This document shows, one piece after another, positions 1-7,658 of a stretch of 64,000 nt of DNA (within the stretch, counting starts at the first letter, position 1; each line of letters opens with the position of its first letter). The notes below the pieces were generated by a model. The model was not told where the DNA came from. It made no database searches and was given only the letters and a program-made list of their open reading frames with translations. A program made the translations under genes and the position numbers. Origin of the DNA: Lachnospiraceae bacterium (lineage in GTDB: Bacteria > Bacillota > Clostridia > Lachnospirales > Lachnospiraceae); the NCBI GenBank assembly GCA_910575255.1, contig CAJTEM010000027.1:1-64000 (forward strand), in the 5' to 3' direction.

Positions 1-364
1 TGTTTTACGCATTTTGTCATAATTGGAGTATTGTACTTTGTGAAACGAAATCCAAACTTTTTCCGGCAAGAATCCCCAATTATCAAGCTGTTTTCAGAAA
101 AGTTTGGATTTTATATAAGTTTGGATTTGTGGAAATGTGCATAACAGGCTATGGAATCATGGATAACTCTATTCACAGCACATGGAAAAACTAAAGAACG
201 GCTTTCCCATGTCCTGCAAACAGAGTTACCCACAATTCCATAAGACAGCCAGTTATACACATTACAGCACAATGCCGACTACTACGGAATCCCTCTCATT
301 CATACATCTTTTGGGACATTTCCATATATGACAGACAAACAAATAAAAATTTGAACACTATCAT
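1..364. other. Intergenic, no gene recognised
   Basis: No convincing coding sequence is seen. Short reading frames at 151-250 and 270-350 have no ribosome site and match nothing I recognise. The stretch contains two close copies of a 13-bp AT-rich string ending in TTTGGATTT (about 103-130). It may be decayed mobile-element DNA, which is inference from the neighbourhood only. Confidence 0.4.
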
Positions 365-404
365 AAAAGTCAAGAAATATTATCTTGCTTTATCTTGACT
401 TTTT
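365..404 (+). terminator. Hairpin with T run
   Basis: AAAAGTCAAGA at 365-375 is the inverse complement of the segment at 393-403. The loop is 17 nt and a T run follows at 400-405. It would end transcription coming from the left. The right arm overlaps the -35 box of the next promoter. Confidence 0.45.
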
Positions 405-423
405 TAATCATGTCCATTATAAT
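395..423 (+). promoter_or_regulatory. Promoter of the SRPBCC-MarR operon
   Basis: TTGACT (395-400) and TATAAT (418-423) are separated by exactly 17 bp, a near-consensus sigma-A promoter. Transcription would begin near 430, directly in front of the palindromic operator. Confidence 0.75.
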
Positions 424-433
424 AAGTGTGCTC

Positions 434-453
434 ATAATAAGTAAACTTATTAT
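434..453. promoter_or_regulatory. Probable MarR operator
   Basis: ATAATAAGT, a 2-nt spacer and ACTTATTAT form a perfect 9-bp inverted repeat between the -10 box and the ribosome site. A further half site (AATAAGT) lies at 421-427 overlapping the -10. The operon encodes a MarR regulator, and this size and position fit MarR autorepression, which is inferred. Confidence 0.65.
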
Positions 454-467
454 TGGAGGTATCAAAA

Positions 468-866
468 ATGTTCAAGTACGAAAACATGGTGTCTGGAAAT
501 ATTGACATCAAAAAATTATGGGAACTTTATAGTAATGTTTCCCGTTGGAAAGAGTGGGATAATGATGTGGAAAATGTAGTGTTGCATGGTAACTTTGCGA
601 CTGGTAGTAATGGAATTATGTCAATGAAAAATGGGCAATCACTCCCGTTTGTGATTGACAGCATTGATACTGAAAGGGAATTTACTACAAGTTCTCATTT
701 AGGCGAGATTACCATATCGTTTGGTCATGTTATAACAGAAAGCACTATAACACATACGGTTATCATTAGTGGAGGGGCAGACGAGCAAATGGAAGGTATG
801 GGCAGAGGAATAACAGCCAACTTGCCTAACGCAATGGATAAATTGTTGTCTATGGTATCACAATGA
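468..866 (+). CDS. SRPBCC (START-like) family protein
   Basis: A 132-aa soluble protein. The start with a tryptophan-rich segment (SRWKEWDNDVENV, about residues 28-40), alternating beta strands and a long C-terminal helix match the SRPBCC/polyketide-cyclase fold, which binds hydrophobic ligands in a cavity. No catalytic residue can be assigned. The ATG at 468 is chosen because GGAGG lies 8 nt upstream (455-459); an upstream TTG at 453 overlaps the operator and is less likely. It overlaps the MarR gene by ATGA, so the two are translationally coupled. A role in detoxifying or sensing a small aromatic molecule together with MarR is inference. Confidence 0.75.
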   Translation: MFKYENMVSGNIDIKKLWELYSNVSRWKEWDNDVENVVLHGNFATGSNGIMSMKNGQSLPFVIDSIDTEREFTTSSHLGEITISFGHVITESTITHTVIISGGADEQMEGMGRGITANLPNAMDKLLSMVSQ

Positions 867-1318
867 AGGAGTCACGATATAATTCGCGCGATGAAAGCAT
901 TGGTTTGTTATTTTGGCAAGTATCTACTCTTTGGCAAAGGGCGGTTAAATCAGTTTTACGTCAGTTTGATTTGACACATACTCAATATGTCATACTTGCT
1001 GTTATTGTTGAATTAAGTGAAAGTGATATTGAAATTACGCAAAAGAAAATATCCGATTTCTCGATGATTGACCCTATGACAGTATCGTCAACATTACGTT
1101 TGCTGGAAAAGAAAGGATTAACGCAAAGAATCCAAAGTAAAGTTGACAGTCGTGCAAATACAATCTGTAATACAGATAATGGATTATCTGTATTAAAAGA
1201 AGCGATTAAAGCAGTAGAAAGTGTTGACATTAGTTTTTTCTTTGAGACAGAAAATGATACAGAAGTATTTCAAAAATTATTGTTCCAACTGAAAAATAAA
1301 AACAATAAAAATTTGTAA
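863..1318 (+). CDS. MarR family transcriptional regulator
   Basis: A 151-aa winged-helix protein. The central part (about residues 50-110) has the MarR pattern: a helix starting at TQKKISDF, recognition helix DPMTVSSTLRLLEKKGL, then a wing with the hallmark D-S-R (VDSRANTI). The N- and C-terminal helices would form the dimer interface. It is the second gene of a two-gene operon, overlapping the SRPBCC gene by 4 nt, and probably represses its own promoter through the palindrome at 434-453. The ligand is unknown. Confidence 0.88.
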   Translation: MKESRYNSRDESIGLLFWQVSTLWQRAVKSVLRQFDLTHTQYVILAVIVELSESDIEITQKKISDFSMIDPMTVSSTLRLLEKKGLTQRIQSKVDSRANTICNTDNGLSVLKEAIKAVESVDISFFFETENDTEVFQKLLFQLKNKNNKNL

Positions 1319-1422
1319 AACGGACGTTCCTCTGCCCTGTCGTTATCTGTCTCTCATTTGAATTATAGTAATTTAACTGTCAATCACGCACCACCCCATG
1401 TGGGGGAAAGGGGGAATCATTT

Positions 1423-2037
1423 ATGCCTTGCATAGAAGCATACAGAGAACACATCATGTATACGTTCAACGGCTATTGCAAGACTGTCATACGCTTTGCG
1501 GCTATCAACGCATGGCGTGACAGGAGCAGACGGCGGCAAAAAGAAATATCCCTTGAATACCTCACAGAAGAAAAGTTTTACCCTTTAGGCACAACAGACG
1601 AATATTTTGAAGCACCCTATGAAGAACATCCTATAACGATATGCAGTCAGACAGTTATCCTTACCAATAAGCAGGATCATAAAGTTATTGGCGATATGTG
1701 GGTATATCTCATTGAAAATGACCGCATGGCAAAAGTGGCATTTCGCCTTTCACCTGCCTGCCAGGGCAAACGGCTTATGACAGAAGCGCTGGTGAGAGCA
1801 GTTACCTTCTGCTTTGAAGAAACGGAATTACAGCGTTTATGGGCTGATGTTCACATACAAAATATTGCATCCTATAAAACTTTGGAAAAGGCAGGCTTCA
1901 AGCGTGAGGGGCTTATCCGTGGAGGTAAAATGGTAAACACATACTGCGATTACTATTTGTATGGTATGATTAAGGCTGATTATATTGAAATCTCCCAATC
2001 AAAAAGCGCATTGCGTGAAAAGCCCGGCAAAAAATAA
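1423..2037 (+). CDS. Chimera: element sigma factor N-terminus fused to GNAT acetyltransferase
   Basis: A 204-aa frame made of two unrelated parts. Residues 1 to about 80 match the start of the sigma-70-like regulator typical of Tn916/Tn1549-type integrative elements (YTFNGYCKTVIR, RRRQKEISLEYLTEE, PLGTTDEYFE). Residues about 82-195 match the C-terminal two thirds of a GNAT N-acetyltransferase, with the acetyl-CoA loop in RLSPACQGKRLMTEAL, the ADVHIQNIASYKTLEKAGF motif and the GLIRGGK end. The first GNAT strands and the sigma DNA-binding region 4 are missing, so neither half is complete. GGGGG 8 nt before the ATG and the leader upstream are those of the sigma gene. The junction is near 1663. 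Whether the fusion folds is unknown. Confidence 0.7.
   Translation: MPCIEAYREHIMYTFNGYCKTVIRFAAINAWRDRSRRRQKEISLEYLTEEKFYPLGTTDEYFEAPYEEHPITICSQTVILTNKQDHKVIGDMWVYLIENDRMAKVAFRLSPACQGKRLMTEALVRAVTFCFEETELQRLWADVHIQNIASYKTLEKAGFKREGLIRGGKMVNTYCDYYLYGMIKADYIEISQSKSALREKPGKK
1437..1482 (+). repeat. 46-bp repeat, copy 1 (sigma gene 5' end)
   Basis: This segment recurs, imperfectly, at 24922-24967 (shared core GAACACATCATGTAT). In both places it forms the 5' end of a chimeric reading frame, encoding [KR]EHIMY[TS]FNG[YF]CK. Confidence 0.7.
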
Positions 2038-2076
2038 AATGATATGATTTGATCATCAACTTAAGGAGGTGCCGCA

Positions 2077-3006
2077 ATGCACGCATATGAAGCAATCGAA
2101 CAATCCCTGACTTTTATTGAGGAACATCTGACAAAAGAAATTTCAACGGAAGAACTGGCAAATACTGTCGGTCTGTCCCCCTTTTATTTTCAGCGATTAT
2201 TCAAAAGGATGGTAAACAAACCGGTTCAGGAATATGTGAAGCTACGCCGTTTGGCAAAGGTTATTGAAAACCTGAAAAGTAGCAACCATAGGATTCTTGA
2301 CGTTGCCCTGGACTATGGCTTTTCAAGTCACGGGAATTTTACACGGGCTTTCAAGGAAACGTATGGGATTACGCCTGAAAGCTACAGGAGGGATTTGCCA
2401 ATGCTCAATACATTCGCCAGGCCGGAAGTTTCCATGAATTATGTTTTAGTAGACGAGGGGGTTCCGCTGGTGGCCGGAAATATCGTCCTGGAAATCCAGA
2501 GAAGGACATTGGAAAAACCGGAAATTTACCTTGGCCTGGAAACGGAAGTCCGTATTTCCGAACAAATGCCGGCTGGTGAAAGCACAGGTGTAGATGTACC
2601 GGGACAGCTTTGGAAGCGTTATCACATGGAGAAGGTTTCCATCGCAGCCAATCTAAATACTGCTGTAGAAATGGGAATGTCCCATGGGGAAGATACTGTA
2701 CAGAACCTTTTCACTTATTTTGCAGGCGGTCTTGTTCAAAATATTCCGGACCGGCTGCAGGATGGTTTTGTTAAGAGAGAACTCCCGGCAGGAGAATACA
2801 TCGTTTGCAGAGTCGAAGCAGAAAATTTTGAGGATTTGGTAACGGTTTCTTTAGATCAGGCCGGTAAATATCTTTTTGGTATCTGGCTGCCCCGCCACAA
2901 TTTAACCACGGAGCCTTTCTCAGCAGAAAAATATTACCGTGACCTGGAGGGGATGGCCTGTATGGAAATTTGGGTCAAGCCCCTGCCGCTGAAAAATAAA
3001 GGCTAA
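2077..3006 (+). CDS. AraC family regulator with GyrI-like effector domain
   Basis: A 309-aa regulator. Residues about 8-108 hold two AraC helix-turn-helix units (first: TEELANTVGLSPFYFQRLFK; second: ILDVALDYGFSSHGNFTRAF ending in the GITPESYR signature). Residues about 125-305 form a GyrI/BmrR-like small-molecule binding domain (ending YRDLEGMACMEIWVKP). Rob/SoxS-like proteins with this layout usually control drug or stress genes. AAGGAGGT lies 7 nt before the ATG. The DUF3788 gene follows after 13 nt, so the two probably form an operon. Confidence 0.87.
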   Translation: MHAYEAIEQSLTFIEEHLTKEISTEELANTVGLSPFYFQRLFKRMVNKPVQEYVKLRRLAKVIENLKSSNHRILDVALDYGFSSHGNFTRAFKETYGITPESYRRDLPMLNTFARPEVSMNYVLVDEGVPLVAGNIVLEIQRRTLEKPEIYLGLETEVRISEQMPAGESTGVDVPGQLWKRYHMEKVSIAANLNTAVEMGMSHGEDTVQNLFTYFAGGLVQNIPDRLQDGFVKRELPAGEYIVCRVEAENFEDLVTVSLDQAGKYLFGIWLPRHNLTTEPFSAEKYYRDLEGMACMEIWVKPLPLKNKG

Positions 3007-3019
3007 GGAGGAATTCAGA

Positions 3020-3448
3020 GTGGATTGGAATGTGCTGTATTCAAAGGAAAAATCCCCGTCACTGGAGCAAGTCACAGAATATATTAACAATTCTTTATGG
3101 ACAGATTTTAATAACCGTATTCAGTCCACCTATCGGATCAGGCCCTGCATAGAACACAGCCGTTGTTCTATGCAGGCAGGCTGGAATATTAAGTATAAAA
3201 AAGGCGGAAAGTCTCTTTGTACACTCTATCCGATGCAGGGCTATTTTATTGCTCTCGTGGTTGTAGGAAGTCGTGAACTTACGGAGGCAGAGTTTCTTAT
3301 GCTGCAATGTTCCGACTATGTGCAGACAGTATTCAAAAACACAAAAACCGGAAATGGACAGAAATGGTTGATGCTGGATGTGCGGGATAGAGAAATTATG
3401 GATGATGTATTTCGCCTTATCAATCTCAGAAAGCGTATACCATCATAG
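3020..3448 (+). CDS. DUF3788 family protein
   Basis: A 142-aa protein matching the DUF3788 pattern: tryptophan-containing helix (SLWTDFNN), basic stretch WNIKYKKGGKSLCTLYP, then the strand FIALVVVGSRE. The function of the family is unknown; members often sit beside AraC/GyrI regulators, as here. The start is GTG, with TAAGGAGG 7 nt upstream overlapping the stop of the AraC gene. No transmembrane segment is seen. Confidence 0.72.
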   Translation: MDWNVLYSKEKSPSLEQVTEYINNSLWTDFNNRIQSTYRIRPCIEHSRCSMQAGWNIKYKKGGKSLCTLYPMQGYFIALVVVGSRELTEAEFLMLQCSDYVQTVFKNTKTGNGQKWLMLDVRDREIMDDVFRLINLRKRIPS

Positions 3449-3872
3449 CAGGAAAATGAAAGTTGCAGAGCCGTTTTATGACAAACTGTGTATAACAAGC
3501 CGGAAGGAGAGGCAGTTTAATGTCTGAACAGGTATTGTCTATATGAATAGGAGAAAATAGAATCGTACTTTTGGTTGTTGATATCCCAAATTTGATTATG
3601 AATAATGAGTTATATGATTTTCAGGTATTATTATTGGGCTGTAGACGGATTACTGTATAGATGCATCTGTGAAAGGTGGCTTTGAGCACGGTTTTAAAAT
3701 GATTGTTCCGGCAAACCAGTATGGTTGATAATGCATATATATCAGCCGATAATTCTTATAAATATTACAATGGGTTCATGTGGAATGGAAGATATACAGA
3801 ATGTATCTCATTTGAAAAAGCGTTTGGATTGATGAATAAATAAATCAGGAAGTGGCAGGGGTGTTTGCGGAT
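3449..3872 (+). pseudogene. Decayed coding remnant
   Basis: There is no intact gene. A nine-codon frame with a ribosome site starts at 3521 and stops at once. At about 3729-3842 an open frame encodes a C-terminal-looking tail (NSYKYYNGFMWNGRYTECI, ending FGLMNK). Stops in all frames between these pieces suggest a gene in decay. I do not recognise the family. Confidence 0.35.
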
Positions 3873-4412
3873 ATGAAAAGATATATTGCTTTATTAAGAG
3901 GTATCAATATAAGCGGGAAAAATAAAGTGCCAATGGCAGAATTAAAGAAGGGATTTGAAACACTTGCTTTTGTAGAAGTGAAAACATATTTGAACAGCGG
4001 CAATGTGATTTTTTCCAGTGATGAAGATAATATCAGGAAGCTTACGGACAAGATTGAGGAAATGATAAAAAATCAGTTTGGACTGGATATTCCTGTTTTT
4101 GTCCTGTCAAGGGAAGCGCTTGAGGATATTTTACAAAATGCGCCCGACTGGTGGGGCAGTGAGAACAAAGAAATCTATGATAATCTGATTTTCATAATAC
4201 CGCCAGCTGCATTTTCCGATGTATATAATGAAATCGGGGAACCCAAAAAGGAATTGGAGAGGATAAAGGATTACAAGGAAGTGATATTCTGGTCTTTCAG
4301 CCGTAAAGATTACCAAAAGACAAACTGGTGGCCTAAGACAGCAGGTACGAAGATCAGCACGAAGCTGACCATAAGGACAGCAAATACGGTTAGAAAGATA
4401 GCCAGTATGTGA
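3873..4412 (+). CDS. DUF1697 family protein
   Basis: A protein of about 179 aa with the diagnostic DUF1697 start (YIALLRGINISGKNKVPMAE), YLNSGNVIFSS, and the C-terminal motif KTNWWPKTAGTKISTKLTIR-NTVRK. It is full length for the family, which is common in bacteria and has no established function. The ATG at 3873 is preferred (AGGGG 11 nt upstream); GTG codons at 3852 and 3861 are alternatives. It stands alone on this strand. Confidence 0.78.
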   Translation: MKRYIALLRGINISGKNKVPMAELKKGFETLAFVEVKTYLNSGNVIFSSDEDNIRKLTDKIEEMIKNQFGLDIPVFVLSREALEDILQNAPDWWGSENKEIYDNLIFIIPPAAFSDVYNEIGEPKKELERIKDYKEVIFWSFSRKDYQKTNWWPKTAGTKISTKLTIRTANTVRKIASM

Positions 4413-4450
4413 TTACTGTTGAAATTTGCATTTTATATAAAAAACGTTAA

Positions 4451-4468
4451 AATACTATATATAGTATT
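4451..4468. promoter_or_regulatory. Perfect 18-bp palindrome, possible operator
   Basis: AATACTATATATAGTATT is its own reverse complement. It sits 6 bp upstream of the -35 box at 4475, a typical place for a regulator site. No regulator can be assigned. Confidence 0.45.
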
Positions 4469-4474
4469 GATTGC

Positions 4475-4503
4475 TTGACCAAAACAATATCTTGTGCTAA
4501 ACT
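4475..4503 (+). promoter_or_regulatory. Promoter of the small-protein/YqaJ unit
   Basis: TTGACC (4475-4480) and TAAACT (4498-4503) are spaced by 17 bp. The predicted transcript has a leader of about 230 nt with two hairpins before the first small gene. Confidence 0.6.
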
Positions 4504-4524
4504 GTCCTTGTAATTGATTTTTGT

Positions 4525-4573
4525 GCCAGTAGTACCATTATGCCCTTTGGCTGGTGGTGTACTGGCTTTTTTT
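4525..4573 (+). terminator. Leader hairpin 1 with T run
   Basis: GCCAGTA (4525-4531) pairs with TACTGGC (4560-4566), extended by ACCA/TGGT, followed by eight T. It has the shape of an intrinsic terminator and lies only about 15 nt after the predicted transcription start, so it could give a short RNA or act as an attenuator. Confidence 0.55.
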
Positions 4574-4600
4574 ATGTTAAGGGATCACTTTCCCTTTGAG

Positions 4601-4672
4601 AGCGGGAATGACTTTGGTTCATGGAAATCCATGGACGCCAGGGATTTGGCAGATGGTCATTCCCGCTTTTTT
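4601..4672 (+). terminator. Leader hairpin 2 with T run
   Basis: AGCGGGAATGAC (4601-4612) pairs perfectly with GTCATTCCCGCT (4656-4667), followed by TTTTTT. A 12-bp stem with a 43-nt loop and a T run is a second terminator-like element in the same leader. Confidence 0.55.
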
Positions 4673-4741
4673 ATTATGCTGTTGCCCAAACGCCGATCAG
4701 GGCTTTGAGGATAAAACATTTTTGAAAGGCAGGTAGAAAGA

Positions 4742-4903
4742 ATGAGTACAAGGAAGAAACAGGCCGGCAGGAGCTGGCAGAAACAGGCGGCAGGATATCC
4801 CTTCAGGGATACCGCTGCACAGAAAGCAGACAGCCAGTACTGGAAGAACTGTACCACGATCCGGACAGTAAACTTCACGCACAGGGCTAGAAGGGGGGCG
4901 TGA
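4742..4903 (+). CDS. Small basic protein upstream of YqaJ
   Basis: A 53-aa basic protein (starts MSTRKKQAGRSWQKQAAGYP) with no membrane segment. AAAGGCAGG lies about 9 nt upstream. Its stop overlaps the region of the YqaJ start, so the two are probably co-transcribed. Not recognised beyond being typical of small genes next to phage or element recombination genes. Confidence 0.45.
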   Translation: MSTRKKQAGRSWQKQAAGYPFRDTAAQKADSQYWKNCTTIRTVNFTHRARRGA

Positions 4904-4905
4904 CC

Positions 4906-5511
4906 ATGCCCGATACGAACATGGAAAGGGAAAGGCACAATCCGCAGGTGCTTGTGGATACGGAAAACCTTACCCGGGAAGAATGGCTGGACTGGCGGCG
5001 CCGCGGGATCGGCGGCAGTGACGTCTCTGCCATCATCGGGATCTCCCCTTTCCGTACCGCGCGGGATATCTACTATGACAAGCTGGGTATTGCGGCGGTG
5101 GAGGAAGATGAGGGAAACTGGGTAGCCATGGAAATGGGGCATCTCCTGGAAGACCTTGTGGCAAAGATTTTTGAGAGGAAGACAGGGCTTAAAATCTATC
5201 AGATCAAGAAGATGTTCCGGCATCCCCTTTATCCGTTCATGCTGGCAGACGTGGATTACTTCATCACCATGCCGGACGGGACGAAAGCCATCCTGGAGAT
5301 CAAGACCACGAACTATAATGCGAAAGACCACTGGTGGAAAGACGGCAGGGAGACCGTGCCGGCCTACTATGAGCCACAGGGCAGGCATTACAGCGGGGAA
5401 GTATCGGAGGAACACGCTCATGTCACAGCCCAGCGCCCCAAGGACCGAGGTGGTTATAAGGTCAAGGCCGTTCATTACCTGTTCGGCAATCCACTCCTCA
5501 ATGCCGTCTAA
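4906..5511 (+). pseudogene. YqaJ-type viral recombinase, C-terminally truncated
   Basis: YqaJ proteins are lambda-exonuclease-like DNA exonucleases that work with a single-strand annealing partner. The first ~165 residues are clear: RRRGIGGSDVSAIIGISPF, the acidic motif MGHLLEDLVAKIFE, LADVDYF, LEIKTTN (the E-x-K catalytic pair) and YYEPQGRHY. After about 5398 the frame runs into the antisense of a conjugation gene, so the last 37 residues are foreign and the normal C-terminal domain is lost. The catalytic residues are present, yet the protein is probably non-functional. An upstream GTG at 4900 is possible but too close to the ribosome site. Confidence 0.72.
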
Positions 5512-5520
5512 AATACCCAT
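5398..5520 (-). pseudogene. VirB6/TrbL-like conjugation protein, N-terminal fragment
   Basis: Read on the minus strand, the first ~41 codons (MGILDGIEEWIAEQVMNGL, TTSVLGALGCD, FLRYFP) match the start of the multi-spanning VirB6/TrbL-like membrane protein of Tn916/Tn1549-like conjugation modules. AAAGGA lies 11 nt before the ATG. The gene is cut near 5398, where the sequence switches to the truncated YqaJ gene in opposite orientation. It lies 22 nt after the VirB2-like gene, the usual order. Confidence 0.65.
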
Positions 5521-5542
5521 AAATGATCAATCCTTTCCGGCA

Positions 5543-5935
5543 TCAGCCGCTCCACTTGCCATCCGCAAAGAACGGGGTGATGTAGGCCATGGTGAACCCC
5601 AGGCCGTTTAAGATCGCCCAGGTGATGCAGATGCGCTTCAGCCATGCGCGGCTTTCGTCCACCGTGCGGCCGGAGCGGGAGAAGTTCATCATCAGCAGGG
5701 CTACCGAAGCGGTGACGATAGCGGCCACAGTGGAGATCAGTACGATCTGGTTATAGACGTCCTTCATGATCTCCGTGGCTTTCGTCCACACATCGGTGGC
5801 ATAGACTGGCTGGGTAGTCATTAAGAACATCATAAAACTCAGGAAGGCATAATAGGCTGCCTTTGCGGGGGAGAACCTGTGGCGGGGCTTCTTACCTGCC
5901 GGGGCAGGTGTCTGCAGTTTGTTTTTCAGTCTCAA
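5543..5935 (-). CDS. VirB2-like small membrane protein of a conjugation module
   Basis: A 130-aa protein with a basic N-terminus, a signal-anchor-like segment (AAYYAFLSFMMFLMTTQPVYA, approximate site after AYA/ATD), then two further hydrophobic helices (QIVLISTVAAIVTASVALLM and ICITWAILNGLGFTMAYI). This is the layout of the pilin-like VirB2/TrbC-type protein placed just before VirB6/TrbL in Firmicute integrative conjugative elements. A TTG start at 5935 is chosen since AAAGGAGG lies 8 nt upstream. With the rest of the transfer genes gone it is an orphan. Confidence 0.6.
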   Translation of the reverse strand: MRLKNKLQTPAPAGKKPRHRFSPAKAAYYAFLSFMMFLMTTQPVYATDVWTKATEIMKDVYNQIVLISTVAAIVTASVALLMMNFSRSGRTVDESRAWLKRICITWAILNGLGFTMAYITPFFADGKWSG

Positions 5936-6058
5936 TTTGTGGACCTCCTTTAAATAAGATTTGGTTGTGAAAGAAAAGACCATGCCACAGAGACGGGCAC
6001 GGTCTTCTTTCTTTGGGCTGGCAGGCGGGGAAAAACCGGATCATATGGTAAGAGGCGC

Positions 6059-6086
6059 AAAAAAAGCACCTCTCTGGAAAGGTGCC
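6059..6086 (-). terminator. Minus-strand terminator
   Basis: On the minus strand GCACCT and AGGTGC form a stem followed by TTTTTTT (plus-strand A run 6059-6065). It lies about 120 nt upstream of the VirB2-like start, so it ended a gene now lost or attenuates the transfer operon. A longer inverted repeat, GGGCTGGCA (6015-6023)/TGCCAGCCC (6088-6096), encloses it. Confidence 0.6.
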
Positions 6087-6301
6087 ATGCCAGCCCGGAT
6101 TGCTTTTGGGTGCAGTTTTAAGCATATTTAGTGTAACATATCCCTCTTTACGGGAAAAGAGCAGAACCGTGCCAATTTCGTGCCAGACCTTTTGGAAAAC
6201 AAAATATCCTGTTTTCATTGCATTTTGATGTATAGTCCGATAAGATGAAAAAATTTAATAAATGTATATGGAGAAGAATTTATATTTTTTGTGAAAATAT
6301 A

Positions 6302-6330
6302 TTGCATAAAAAATATATGTGTGGTATAGT
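6302..6330 (+). promoter_or_regulatory. Promoter of the first ATPase/RloB pair
   Basis: TTGCAT (6302-6307) and TATAGT (6325-6330) with a 17-bp spacer, about 50 nt before the ATPase start. Confidence 0.6.
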
Positions 6331-6380
6331 ATGTAATGAGTAAGAAGATAAATAGGTGTTTAATCTTGGAGGGAATCAGC

Positions 6381-7658
6381 ATGTTAATAGAATTAAGGGC
6401 GAAAAACTGCTTTTCGTTTTCAGATGAGATTCGATTTTCGACAAAAGCAGATATGAGAAATAAAAAGTTCTCATCCAATGTCCATACAGAGAATAATTTT
6501 AATATTTTGAAAACAGTAGGAATCTATGGTCCAAATAACGCAGGTAAGACATGCTTGGTAAAATGTATCCGCAGTGCCAAGAACATTTTATTAAACCAGA
6601 AACCCCGTATCATGCCCAATATTTTTCAAGAAAGTACAATATGCCAGCTGGGTATTACATTTTTGGAGGAGGGCAGAGAGTTTTCCTATGATTTTTGGTA
6701 TGATGATAAAAAGGAAGAATATCCTTATGAAAAGTTTGCTGAAATCACAAAAGATCAATATGGGAACGAAAAAGAAACTGTTTGGCTTTTAAAGGATATC
6801 ATCAATGGGAATTGCCAATATGGTGATGAAGATCTTTTAAAAATGATGCCGCTTATATCTCAGAGTAACCTGCTATTCTATCTGGTAGATTCCAGTAAGT
6901 TCCAGCAGCTGGCGGAAATGAAGCGGATTGTCACAAAGTTTGCTTCCAGGATTGATATTGTCAATATGAATAATATCCCTTTAAAACGTACCATCAACCT
7001 CATGAAAAATCAAAATGATATTCAAAGGAAAGTCGTGGAGTTCATCAAGAATTCTGATCTGTATATGGATGATTTTGAATATGCGGATATCGATAAGATT
7101 CGCGTAAAAATGGATTCTGACGAGGAAAAACCGGAGGAAAAGGCTCTTGATATCCCCGAGCAGATTATGGATCAGATCCGACTGGTATCCGTTTATAGAG
7201 GGGTTGCGGTCCCCAGCGTGCTTTTTGACTCTACGGGAACAAAAAAGATCGCTGCCCTTGCAAGTTATATCATAGAGGGAATTGAACAGGGCAGAATTCT
7301 TGTTGTGGACGAACTGGACAGCAGCATTCACTTTAAATTGACCAGAGCAATAGTTGCTATGTTTAATAATGAACTGAATACCAACGCACAGATGATATTC
7401 ACTGTACATGATATCAACTTGATGGATTGCAAAAAAATGTTCCGCAAAGAACAGATCTGGTTTGTTCATAAGGATGATACAGGCATTTATGTTTATTCTC
7501 TGGCAGAGTTTACCGCACAACAGGGGGTACGAGATACTACGGATATTATGGAGAAGTACCGAAAAGGGGTATTAGGTGCCCTTCCAGATCCCGAACTGAT
7601 TCGATCTTTATTAAGCCTCAAAGGAAATCGGAAGGAGGTGCCAGTTGATGGCGAATAA
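6381..7658 (+). CDS. AAA15-type ATPase (RloA/AriA/OLD-like), system 1
   Basis: A 425-aa ABC/SMC-like ATPase of the AAA15 group. It begins with the family pattern (IELRAKNCFSFSDEIRFS), has Walker A GPNNAGKT at residues 50-57, Walker B ILVVDELDSSIHF at about 304-316 and the switch histidine in MIFTVHDINLMD. Proteins of this group pair with a RloB or TOPRIM partner in anti-phage systems. The ATG at 6381 is chosen since GGAGGG lies 8 nt upstream. The partner gene starts before its stop (overlap near 7648), so the pair is translationally coupled. Locally AT-rich compared with the element DNA upstream, consistent with separate acquisition. Confidence 0.82.
   Translation: MLIELRAKNCFSFSDEIRFSTKADMRNKKFSSNVHTENNFNILKTVGIYGPNNAGKTCLVKCIRSAKNILLNQKPRIMPNIFQESTICQLGITFLEEGREFSYDFWYDDKKEEYPYEKFAEITKDQYGNEKETVWLLKDIINGNCQYGDEDLLKMMPLISQSNLLFYLVDSSKFQQLAEMKRIVTKFASRIDIVNMNNIPLKRTINLMKNQNDIQRKVVEFIKNSDLYMDDFEYADIDKIRVKMDSDEEKPEEKALDIPEQIMDQIRLVSVYRGVAVPSVLFDSTGTKKIAALASYIIEGIEQGRILVVDELDSSIHFKLTRAIVAMFNNELNTNAQMIFTVHDINLMDCKKMFRKEQIWFVHKDDTGIYVYSLAEFTAQQGVRDTTDIMEKYRKGVLGALPDPELIRSLLSLKGNRKEVPVDGE

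Noticed and set aside
4657-5520. A 287-codon minus-strand open frame
   Set aside because: Only its first ~41 codons (VirB6 start) are real; the rest is antisense of the YqaJ gene.
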